A DNA stretch of 56,679 nucleotides from CAYPIE01 sp964410665 (GTDB taxonomy: Bacteria > Planctomycetota > Planctomycetia > Gemmatales > Gemmataceae): assembly GCA_964410665.1 (NCBI GenBank), contig CAYPIE010000034.1, positions 1 through 56,679 on the forward strand, given 5' to 3'. Below are positions 8,118-15,833 of this stretch, in pieces; position 1 is the stretch's first letter, and each line of letters starts with the position of its first letter. A program made the position numbers and the translations under genes. The notes under the pieces were generated by a model. The model did no database searches and had not been told where the DNA came from. It was given only the letters and a program-made list of their open reading frames with translations.

Positions 8118-9206
8118 TCACCCATTGGTCCGCTGATAAAATGGCAGCGGCACGACTCGAGCGGGGGTCACCGTGCCGCGAATCTCGACGCTCAAGGCGG
8201 TGTTCACCGCAGCATAAGTCGGCAGGACATAGGCCATAGCAATCGACGTTTGTAAGGTTGGGGCAAACGAGCCACTCGTCACCTGTCCGATCGGTTGATC
8301 CTCCGCCAGGATCGGACAGCCTTCGCGGGCCGCGCGCTTGCCTTCGAGTACCAGTCCGATGCGGACTGGGCGATCCACCGGCTCGCCCAGACGACGCAGG
8401 GCTTCAATGCCAATGAAGTCCGACTTGGCGAGCTTCACCGCCCAGCGGAGCCCCGCCTGGAGCGGATCGATCTGTTCGCTCAGTTCATGGCCATATAGGG
8501 GCATCCCTGCTTCGAGTCGCAATGTATCGCGTGCTCCCAGGCCACACGGACGAATCTCTGCCGCCACCAACGCATCGGCCAGCGCGAGTGCTGCATCCGC
8601 CGGGAGGATGATCTCCAGGCCATCCTCGCCGGTATAACCGGTGCGGCTAACGATCTGCACAGGTAGGCTGCTGCGCCCGGGAGGGCGAACTTCGCCGTGG
8701 TAGTAACGCAGATGGCTGGCCGGGCCAATCAGAGGTTCAACCCGGGCAATGGCCTGAGGTCCCTGGACGGCGAGCATGGCCCAGTCCCGCGTACGATCGG
8801 TAATCTGAACCTTTAGATCGGCGGCATGGGCATGGATCCAGGCGAGAATTTTATCGCGATTGGCGGCATTGACCACCATCAGCCAGAAGCCGTCAAAACG
8901 ATACACCAGCACGTCATCCAGGATGCCGGCTTGCTCGTTGCAAAGCAAGCCGTAGCGGATTTGACCGAGCTTGAGCTTGCTCGCGTCATTGGTCCAGAGC
9001 CGCTGCACCAAGGGCAGGGCATCCTCGCCCTCGAGGATCACCCGGGCCATGTGCGAAATATCAAACCAGCCCGCCTGGGTTCGGATGGCCGTATGTTCAT
9101 CAATGATCCCCGTATATTGGACTGGCATCTCCCAGCCGCCAAACGGGACCATCCGTCCTTGGTGGGTGACATGCCAGTCGTACAGGGGTGTGCGCAGGTT
9201 GGCCAT
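8118..9206 (-). CDS. gcvT: Glycine cleavage system T protein (aminomethyltransferase)
   Basis: A 362-residue tetrahydrofolate-dependent aminomethyltransferase that releases ammonia from aminomethyl-GcvH and forms methylene-THF. The N-terminus RTPLYDWHVTHQGRMVPFGGWEMPVQY and the GWFDISHM segment are hallmark GcvT sequences. A TGYTGEDGLEI loop and a final barrel-like domain (GSFAPTLQTSIAMAYV) complete the family. The ATG at 9206 was preferred over an in-frame TTG at 9227 because the family alignment starts there. It is the first gene of the gcvT-gcvH-gcvPA-thiL operon. The 79-bp leader does not show the paired glycine-riboswitch architecture. Confidence 0.94.
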   Translation of the reverse strand: MANLRTPLYDWHVTHQGRMVPFGGWEMPVQYTGIIDEHTAIRTQAGWFDISHMARVILEGEDALPLVQRLWTNDASKLKLGQIRYGLLCNEQAGILDDVLVYRFDGFWLMVVNAANRDKILAWIHAHAADLKVQITDRTRDWAMLAVQGPQAIARVEPLIGPASHLRYYHGEVRPPGRSSLPVQIVSRTGYTGEDGLEIILPADAALALADALVAAEIRPCGLGARDTLRLEAGMPLYGHELSEQIDPLQAGLRWAVKLAKSDFIGIEALRRLGEPVDRPVRIGLVLEGKRAAREGCPILAEDQPIGQVTSGSFAPTLQTSIAMAYVLPTYAAVNTALSVEIRGTVTPARVVPLPFYQRTNG

Positions 9207-9285
9207 ACGGCAGCAGATCTCCGACAAGATTCACGGTTACATGTGAATATGGTAGGGGATCCGGCCGGCAACGGCCAAATCAGCC

Positions 9286-11412
9286 TTACTTCGGCCAGAT
9301 CGAGCTCAGCTCATGCACCTCCAGCTGGGTCAGCGTTGCCGACCCCCCTTGGGCAAAGGCTTGGATCGAACCGACTGCTTCTGGACCGGGTTGCTTGCGC
9401 GGCCGAGTGAGGTAAATTCGCCCCTGGTTGCCAATGATCTCCAGCATCGGCCGATCGACCAGCACCCGTATGTGTAGCTTGCCTTCCAGCGGCGCAAGCG
9501 GGATGCCATCCAGTTTCTGGGCCTGGATATCGTAAACCAACTGCTCTTTGCCAAAACGGAGACCGATCCGCTGGGCATCTCCAAGCTCAACGCGGGCCCG
9601 GATGTCCAGGAGCGTCCCCGCGACCGGCAGGCTGACCCCTGCCTCCGTGAGGCGTTGCTTCGGGGCGGTATGTTGCTTCTGATAAAGCTTGCGGATCTCC
9701 TTGACTGGCTCGGCAAACAGGCGGATGCCCTCAGTCGTCGTCCGGAGCGTCAGGCGATGGGGAAAGGTGAAGGTTTGATTAAATGGCATCCCAGGCATGC
9801 CGATCCTGGCCCAGCCGATCTGAATCACTCGGCCATCCGGAGCATGGTTGAAGCATTGCGACGCATAATAGGCGCCATGGTGCAACCGATGCTTGCCTTG
9901 GTGCTCGGGCGTAAACGTCTTGCCGTCGAATTGACCGATGGCATACTGGGCATCGGCGGCAAAGATGACCCAGCGGGTGTTGTTGACATCGCCGTCGACC
10001 GGGAGTTCGACCAGTTCGGGGCACTCGTAGTAGCCAGGTAGCTTGCTTTGTAGCGTCCACGATTTGAGATTGGATGATGTGTAAAAGGCGATGGCTTGGC
10101 CGCGTTCTTTGGACTCATCGTAGACGGCCATGACCCAATGCTGACCGGGGGCATACCAAAGCAGTTTGGGATCGCGGCCACGATGCTTCACCACCGGATT
10201 GCCGGAATACTCGGTGAAGCTGCGGCCGCGATCGTTACTGTGGGCGATACACTCGCCGCGACCCGTGCTGGTCCAGCCGAGGACAATGACCTTGTCATCG
10301 CCGGTCTGCCAGCCGGCGGTATTGTTCCGGTCAACCACCGCACTGCCGGAAAACGCCCAGTCGCCATGACGGGGGTTGTACAGGGCAATGGGCAGCTGCC
10401 GCCAGTGTACCAGGTCCTTGCTGATGGCATGGCCCCAATGCATATTCGCCCAGCTCCAGCCGTAAGGGTTGTGTTGGAAGAACAGGTGCCACTCGCCATC
10501 GTAGTAGACCAACCCGTTGGGATCATTGTTCCAGCCCACCTGTTGCGAGAAGTGGAACTGTGGGCGTAATGCCTCGGTGTAGCGTTGGTCGGCATCGGGG
10601 AGGGTACCCCCCTGCGTGAGCAATCCGAAGCCTTGTTTGGTGGCTCCCTGGACCTCCAGGGTAGCGGTTCGTCCCTCGAAACTTGATATGTCCATAAACG
10701 CCCAAAAGTCGATGTTTTCCTCGGATGTGGCCAGCTCGGTATCAAAGGCACGCAGGGGGCCGTCCTCGATCTGGAGATTGACACGCGACTTCTTGGCCCC
10801 GGTCTGGATTGGAAACAACAAATACTTTTGTGTGAGCTTTATTGTTTTCTCTTGCTGAGGGATCGGTAGCGGGATGTCGGGCTTGGTGTCGGTCAATACA
10901 ATATGGTCGATATTGATATGACCCCAGCCGCCGGTAGCTTGGTCGACGATGCGGATCCGTACGGTCTGGCCGGCCAGCTCCTGGACATCCCAGTAATGCA
11001 GGCTTAGGGCTTCACTACCGCCTGGGCGAGTGTTGGGTCCCGTGGCAGTGCGGACCACCTTGCCGTCGAGAAGGAGCTGGATGCACGTTTTGTCTGGGTA
11101 ACCGCCGCCGCCGATGAGAAAGGTAACATAGGCACGTTTGACCTTGAATGGTGGTGAGGTCAACCTCCCGGTGGTGCCGTCACCCTGGAAGAAGCTGTTG
11201 ACCAGGCCTTTGCCTTGGAAGCCGCTGACGGCCATCTGGTTCGGCAAGGTGCCCTGGGCGGGGCCGGGGCCAAACGCCTCGCCATCAACCTGCCAGGGGC
11301 CATAGGTTTTCCCCTCGAAGTCGGCAAAAAGCACCGGATCTTGCTCTTGGCCAGCGAGGTTGGCCGTTAGGGCCAGAATGGAGCTGAGGCAAAAGACGAG
11401 TTGCCTTGGCAT
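9286..11412 (-). CDS. Secreted GH32 fructan hydrolase (levanase/inulinase-like)
   Basis: A 708-residue exported enzyme. A signal peptide covers about residues 1-21 (hydrophobic LVFCLSSILALTANLAG). Residues about 25-180 form a beta-rich accessory region of unknown type that could be carbohydrate-binding. The five-bladed GH32 catalytic domain begins near residue 285: nucleophile Asp297 in WNNDPNG, the RDP stabiliser at 412-414 and the acid/base Glu463 in YECPEL are all present, followed by the usual C-terminal beta-sandwich. It should split beta-fructosides such as levan, inulin or sucrose. Whether it acts endo or exo cannot be read. The start at 11412 has GAGGAGA about 8 bp upstream. The sugar transporter gene ends 11 bp before it. 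Confidence 0.92.
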   Translation of the reverse strand: MPRQLVFCLSSILALTANLAGQEQDPVLFADFEGKTYGPWQVDGEAFGPGPAQGTLPNQMAVSGFQGKGLVNSFFQGDGTTGRLTSPPFKVKRAYVTFLIGGGGYPDKTCIQLLLDGKVVRTATGPNTRPGGSEALSLHYWDVQELAGQTVRIRIVDQATGGWGHINIDHIVLTDTKPDIPLPIPQQEKTIKLTQKYLLFPIQTGAKKSRVNLQIEDGPLRAFDTELATSEENIDFWAFMDISSFEGRTATLEVQGATKQGFGLLTQGGTLPDADQRYTEALRPQFHFSQQVGWNNDPNGLVYYDGEWHLFFQHNPYGWSWANMHWGHAISKDLVHWRQLPIALYNPRHGDWAFSGSAVVDRNNTAGWQTGDDKVIVLGWTSTGRGECIAHSNDRGRSFTEYSGNPVVKHRGRDPKLLWYAPGQHWVMAVYDESKERGQAIAFYTSSNLKSWTLQSKLPGYYECPELVELPVDGDVNNTRWVIFAADAQYAIGQFDGKTFTPEHQGKHRLHHGAYYASQCFNHAPDGRVIQIGWARIGMPGMPFNQTFTFPHRLTLRTTTEGIRLFAEPVKEIRKLYQKQHTAPKQRLTEAGVSLPVAGTLLDIRARVELGDAQRIGLRFGKEQLVYDIQAQKLDGIPLAPLEGKLHIRVLVDRPMLEIIGNQGRIYLTRPRKQPGPEAVGSIQAFAQGGSATLTQLEVHELSSIWPK

Positions 11413-11423
11413 GGAGAGTCTCC

Positions 11424-12755
11424 TCAAGGAGTTGCCGTGTGGAGTTTGGCTTGAAGTTCTTCGAGCGGGACACCCTTGGTTTCGGGCACCATCCACAGCA
11501 CCCAGATCAACTGCAGCACCATCATGCCGGCAAAAAAGCCAAAGATGGCTTCGGGCGCAAAGTTCCGCACCACGGTCGGGAAAACACTGGTAATCAACGC
11601 GGCAAAGATCCAGTGGGTGAAGCTGCCCAGAGCCTGGCCGGCGGCGCGATACTGATTGGGAAAGATCTCGGCGATCAACACCCAAATCACCGCCCCCTGG
11701 CCCACCGCATGCGCGGCGATGAAGGCAAAGATACAACCGGGTACGATCGAATACTGTCCGGTCGCAAAGCCCCAGCTACATAGGGCTAGCGAGGCAATGT
11801 AGCCCAGCGAACCGACCAACAGCAGTGTACGCCGCCCGACCCGATCAATGAGCCAGAGCCCTAATAAGGTGAACAGCAGGTTGGTGACCCCGATGCCGAC
11901 CGACTCCAAGAGCGCAGCTTGCTTGTCTAGCTGAGCCAGTTCAAAGATGCGTGGAGCGAAATACAAGATAGCGTTGATGCCTGAGAGCTGATTGAAAAAC
12001 GCAACCAGGAAGGCGAGCAGGATCGGCGTACGCAACCCGGCGGTCCAGAAGCTGCTGCTGAGGGAGGTTTCGCTAGTACTTGCGGCGATGGTATTGGCCA
12101 GCGTTTGTCGGTCTACCGGGCTAGCCTCAGGCCGAAGCATTTGCAGCACGCGTAAGCCTGCTTCGCGATTCTGCTGGCCAGCGATCAACCAGCGTGGGCT
12201 TTCGGGGAGAGTCAGGCACAACCCGGTATACAGCAGGGCGGGAAAGGCTTCCACGCCCAGCATCCAGCGCCAGGCATTCTCCCCAACGCTTCCGAGCAGG
12301 GCGTTGGAGACAAAGGCCATGAGGATGCCAAACACAATATTCAACTGAAACAGGCCGGTGAGCCGCCCGCGCCAAGCCGCAGGCGCGATCTCGGCAATGT
12401 AGAGCGGCGCCGCTACCGTGGCGACGCCCACGCCGATTCCGCCGAGGAAGCGGGCGATCATAAAGGCGTACACACCGCTGGCCAGGGCCGACCAGACGGC
12501 GGAGATCACATACAGGCTGCCAACGGTGAGTAGGGTCGACTTGCGGCCCAAACGGTCCGTGGGCCATCTGCCCAGCAGGGCGCCGAGCACCGTGCCCCAC
12601 AAGGCCATCGACATGGCCAGCCCATGCAGTGCATCATCCAGGCTCCATAGCGCCTGGATGGCTTGTTCGGCACCAGAGATGACCACGGTGTCAAAGCCGA
12701 ACAGAAAGCCGGCCAGCGATGCGGTCAGGGACCAGAGGAAGATGCGGTAGTTCAC
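11424..12755 (-). CDS. Sugar porter family MFS transporter
   Basis: A 443-residue, 12-helix major facilitator of the sugar-porter branch. Seen are the first-helix FGFDTVVISGA motif, the loop-2 motif DRLGRKS, the PESPRWL motif after helix 6 and the RVGRR motif in the second half, all diagnostic of the XylE/GLUT-like group, usually proton symporters for monosaccharides. The GH32 gene follows directly, so the transporter probably imports fructose or glucose released outside the cell. The start is at the family N-terminus. No strong Shine-Dalgarno is visible upstream. Confidence 0.92.
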   Translation of the reverse strand: MNYRIFLWSLTASLAGFLFGFDTVVISGAEQAIQALWSLDDALHGLAMSMALWGTVLGALLGRWPTDRLGRKSTLLTVGSLYVISAVWSALASGVYAFMIARFLGGIGVGVATVAAPLYIAEIAPAAWRGRLTGLFQLNIVFGILMAFVSNALLGSVGENAWRWMLGVEAFPALLYTGLCLTLPESPRWLIAGQQNREAGLRVLQMLRPEASPVDRQTLANTIAASTSETSLSSSFWTAGLRTPILLAFLVAFFNQLSGINAILYFAPRIFELAQLDKQAALLESVGIGVTNLLFTLLGLWLIDRVGRRTLLLVGSLGYIASLALCSWGFATGQYSIVPGCIFAFIAAHAVGQGAVIWVLIAEIFPNQYRAAGQALGSFTHWIFAALITSVFPTVVRNFAPEAIFGFFAGMMVLQLIWVLWMVPETKGVPLEELQAKLHTATP

Positions 12756-12870
12756 GGCAATGCAGAGGTCTACGACAGTCGGATGCCCGCGGGAGCAGCT
12801 GCCCGCACGAGTTCAGCGGCAGCATTCTACCAGAGGCAATCGCACCATGCCCGCATGCTTTTCGAGCGAC

Positions 12871-13323
12871 TTACTCGGGCGACGCAGCGATGATTTCCAG
12901 CTCGCCGGGGTGGTAATCTTGTTCGCTCAACCACCAGCCGCGTAGCTCGGGCCTTGGCTGGGTGAAGCCGATAATGACGTGCATGATGCTGGTGCCATAA
13001 TGGTTGCTTGCCAGGTCTCGGGCACTGGGAACGGGCTCGGAGGTGGGATGCGAGTGATAGAGGGCCAGTAGCTCGGTCCCCTCCTGGCGTAGCGTCCGCA
13101 TGACCACCAGCATACCCTTGGGGTCCGCGGCATACTCGGTGGGGCTGGCGAGCGTGTTGATCAGCGGGTAGACGTGGGTGGCGGTGGCAATATTGGTGGC
13201 GGCGTCCCGGTGGCCAGCGAGCATGCCGCAACATTCGTTGGGCAGGCTGGCCACGGCTCGGGCGAGCATGTCCGTGACCAGTGGGCTGGGCAGGCGCAGC
13301 CGAAATGCCGTTGACGTGGGCAT
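12871..13323 (-). CDS. JAB/MPN-domain (JAMM) metalloprotease
   Basis: A 150-residue protein that is essentially one JAB1/MPN domain. The complete zinc motif is visible: Glu30 in NECCGML, then H90-x-H92-x7-S100-x2-D103. Prokaryotic members cleave isopeptide-like bonds or process sulfur-carrier ubiquitin-like proteins. No ThiS/MoaD-like carrier or E1-like gene is adjacent, so the substrate is unknown. I chose the start at 13323, preceded by GGGAG at about 6 bp. The ATG eight codons upstream (13347) lacks this. It is divergent from argG with about 63 bp between starts, so the two probably share a regulatory region. Confidence 0.85.
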   Translation of the reverse strand: MPTSTAFRLRLPSPLVTDMLARAVASLPNECCGMLAGHRDAATNIATATHVYPLINTLASPTEYAADPKGMLVVMRTLRQEGTELLALYHSHPTSEPVPSARDLASNHYGTSIMHVIIGFTQPRPELRGWWLSEQDYHPGELEIIAASPE

Positions 13324-13386
13324 GTGTGCTCCCGATAAAGAACCCATTCGACCGATGGACCACCCCAGAGCTGAGATGGTACAGGC

Positions 13387-14646
13387 ATGGCAAGGGACAA
13401 AGTCATTCTGGCCTATTCGGGCGGGCTAGACACCTCGGTGATGGTGCCCTGGATTGGCGAGCAGTACAACCTGGATGTGGTCACGTTCACCTGTGACCTG
13501 GGTCAGGGCGAGGACATTGAGGCGATCCGCCAGAAGGCATTACGCACTGGGGCGGTCGATGCCGTCGCCATCGATGCCCGGAATCTGTTCGTCGATCACT
13601 TTGTGTATCCGGCGTTAATGGCCGGGGCGTTGTATGAGGGGAAATATCCCCTGGCAACGGCCCTGGGCCGCCCGTTGATTGCCAAGCTGATGGTCGATGC
13701 GGCGCGGGAGCATCAGGCCAAGGCGGTGGCCCATGGCTGTACGGGGAAAGGCAACGACCAAGTTCGCTTTGATGTCACCTTCCAGACGCTGGCTCCGGAT
13801 TTGAAGGTCATTGCCCCGGTACGTGAGTGGAAGATGACACGCGATGAGGAGCTGAAGTACGCAGCCAAGCATCAGATTCCGGTGGAGATCAAGGCCGAGA
13901 ATCCCTACAGCATCGATCAAAATCTGTGGGGTCGCAGCATTGAGGCGGGCATCTTGGAGGATCCCTGGCAGGAGCCTCCGGCCGATGCCTACCGTTGGAC
14001 CAGCGATCCTCAGCAAGCTCCGGATCGGCCGGCCTACGTCGAGATCGAGTTTCAGCGGGGGATCCCGGTTGCTCTCAATGGCCAACACCTCGATGCAGTG
14101 CCCTTGATCGTTGAACTCAACCGGATTGGCGGCATCCATGGGGTGGGCCGGATTGATCAGATTGAGAATCGCTTAGTGGGCATCAAGTCACGCGAGATTT
14201 ACGAAGCGCCTGCGGCGGTCATTTTGCATCAGGCTCATCAAGAGCTCGAGTCGTTGTGCCTGAGCAAGCAGGCATTGCGCTTCAAGACACTAGTCAGCCA
14301 AGAATATGCAGATTTGATTTATAACGGTTTATGGTTTAGTGCCTTTCATCAAGATCTGTTTGCCTATGTGGCCTCGAGCCAACGTTTTGTGGATGGGCTG
14401 GTACGTGTCAAGCTATACAAGGGTAGTTTCCAGGTGGTAGGCCGGCAAAGTGAACACAGCTTGTATAGCAAGGGGCTAGCGACCTACGATGCGGGCGATC
14501 AATTTGACCATGCCGCTGCCCAAGGGTTTATCCGGCTGTGGGGCCTCGGTCAGCAGACGCAGGCCAAGCTACAGTTGCTCAAAGAGGGAGGCGGGTTCGC
14601 ACTGCCGGGCTTGAGTGGTGGTGAGCCGACAGGCAGCGATGTATGA
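13387..14646 (+). CDS. argG: Argininosuccinate synthase
   Basis: A 419-residue cytosolic enzyme that joins citrulline and aspartate with ATP to make argininosuccinate in arginine synthesis. The N-terminal P-loop is AYSGGLDTS, the citrulline-binding segment is in DARNLFVDHFVYPAL, and AHGCTGKGNDQVRFD is the aspartate/ATP region. Length and motifs are those of the family. The stop overlaps the start of the next gene (ATGA at 14643-14646), so that gene is probably coupled. The last about 20 residues are Gly-rich and variable. Confidence 0.95.
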   Translation: MARDKVILAYSGGLDTSVMVPWIGEQYNLDVVTFTCDLGQGEDIEAIRQKALRTGAVDAVAIDARNLFVDHFVYPALMAGALYEGKYPLATALGRPLIAKLMVDAAREHQAKAVAHGCTGKGNDQVRFDVTFQTLAPDLKVIAPVREWKMTRDEELKYAAKHQIPVEIKAENPYSIDQNLWGRSIEAGILEDPWQEPPADAYRWTSDPQQAPDRPAYVEIEFQRGIPVALNGQHLDAVPLIVELNRIGGIHGVGRIDQIENRLVGIKSREIYEAPAAVILHQAHQELESLCLSKQALRFKTLVSQEYADLIYNGLWFSAFHQDLFAYVASSQRFVDGLVRVKLYKGSFQVVGRQSEHSLYSKGLATYDAGDQFDHAAAQGFIRLWGLGQQTQAKLQLLKEGGGFALPGLSGGEPTGSDV

Positions 14647-15776
14647 AGCCGGTGACACAAGTTCAGCTGATTACCGCGCTGCATGCCAGCTCTTTGCAGG
14701 GGGGGCTGGTTTTCAGCGGCGGTGGCGCCAGCGTAGCGGCAGCATTATTGAATGTCCCCGGTGCATCACGCACCGTGGTAGAAATCCAGGTTCCTTATGC
14801 GATCCCAGCCCTGGAGCAGTTCTTATGTTTTGCTCCGGAGCGAGCTTGTTCGGTTGCGACCAGCCAGGCCATGGCCCGGCGAGCCTGGCAGCGGGCTCGC
14901 TGGTTGGCGGACACCACCGAGGTATTTGGCCTGGGTTGTACGGCCAGCTTGGCCACCGATCGACCGAAAAAGGGGGCACATCGCTTTCATGTGAGCCTGC
15001 AAACCACGTCGAACAGCCTCACCCAATCGTTGACCCTGACCAAGGATGTCCGCACCCGCGAGGTCGAGGAGCAGGTGGTTTGTGCGCTGGTATTGAATCT
15101 CCTGGCCGAGGCCGCAGGGCTCAGTGAACGCATCCGGGTGCCCTTGTTGCCGAACGAGACGGTGCTCACGGAGCAAACTTCGACCGGGGGGCTGTTACGC
15201 CAGCTACTCGCCGGCGAGATCACCTGGTTTATTCAGGAAGCGGATGGTCGGTGGCATACCGAGGGTGTGGCTCCGACCGCCTTGCTAAGTGGCTCGTTTA
15301 ATCCGCTACATACCGGTCATTTGGAGCTGGCTCGCGCGGCCGGTCAGTATTTGAGGCAGCCGGTGATGTTTGAGCTGAGCGTGACCAATGCCGATAAGCC
15401 GGTGTTGGATGGGGCCGCGCTTTACCAGCGGTTGGAGCAGTTTCTCTGGCAGGGACCGGTGGTGGTGACCCAGGCTCCGACCTTTGCCGAAAAAAGCCAG
15501 CTGTTTCCTGGAGTTGTCCTGATCATGGGGATCGATACCGCGATACGGCTGATTGACCCGAAATATTACCAAGGTGATCCGCAGCGTCGCGATGACACAT
15601 TAGCACAACTCTTACGCCAGGGCACTCGGGTGTTGGTCGCGGGTCGGGCAGACGTGCACGGCCATTTCCGCACTGTGGCAAACGTCGAGGTGTCACCAAG
15701 GCTGCGCGATCTGTGGATACCGTTGCCAGAATTTCGGTTGGATGTCTCGTCGACGGCGATCCGGGAATCTGGTTGA
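14643..15776 (+). CDS. CinA/PncC-like and NMN-adenylyltransferase-like fusion protein
   Basis: A 377-residue two-domain protein. Residues about 10-165 resemble the CinA C-terminal (PncC, NMN deamidase) fold: a Gly-rich early segment (GGGASVAAALLNVPG) and a later GLGCTASLATDRPKKGAHRF strand-loop. The canonical AESCTGG catalytic motif is degenerate. Residues about 212-377 are a nucleotidyltransferase: GSFNPLHTGH at 217-226 carries the HxGH motif and DVSSTAIRES near the end is the S-x-T-x-I/R motif. Together this suggests handling of NMN or nicotinate mononucleotide in NAD salvage, but no substrate is proven and another CMP/AMP-transferase role is possible. It starts inside the argG stop codon. 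Confidence 0.7.
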   Translation: MKPVTQVQLITALHASSLQGGLVFSGGGASVAAALLNVPGASRTVVEIQVPYAIPALEQFLCFAPERACSVATSQAMARRAWQRARWLADTTEVFGLGCTASLATDRPKKGAHRFHVSLQTTSNSLTQSLTLTKDVRTREVEEQVVCALVLNLLAEAAGLSERIRVPLLPNETVLTEQTSTGGLLRQLLAGEITWFIQEADGRWHTEGVAPTALLSGSFNPLHTGHLELARAAGQYLRQPVMFELSVTNADKPVLDGAALYQRLEQFLWQGPVVVTQAPTFAEKSQLFPGVVLIMGIDTAIRLIDPKYYQGDPQRRDDTLAQLLRQGTRVLVAGRADVHGHFRTVANVEVSPRLRDLWIPLPEFRLDVSSTAIRESG

Positions 15777-15784
15777 AGTGCTGT

Positions 15785-15820
15785 GGCCGCACCACTGGGC
15801 CAGGCTCCAGCGGTGCGGTC
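15785..15820. terminator. Bidirectional terminator-like hairpin
   Basis: In the 57-bp gap between two convergent stops, CCGCACCACTGG (15787-15798) pairs with CCAGCGGTGCGG (15807-15818), with a single A-C mismatch and an 8-nt loop. Flanking bases extend the stem by a G-C and a G-T pair. No T-run follows on either strand, so it may end transcription by another mechanism or stabilise 3' ends. Confidence 0.55.
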
Positions 15821-15833
15821 ATCGGTCGGTCCA

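Noticed and set aside
9207..9285. Glycine riboswitch before gcvT
   Set aside because: The 79-bp gap is too short for the two-aptamer form and shows only small palindromes, for example ATTCAC/GTGAAT at 9229-9248.
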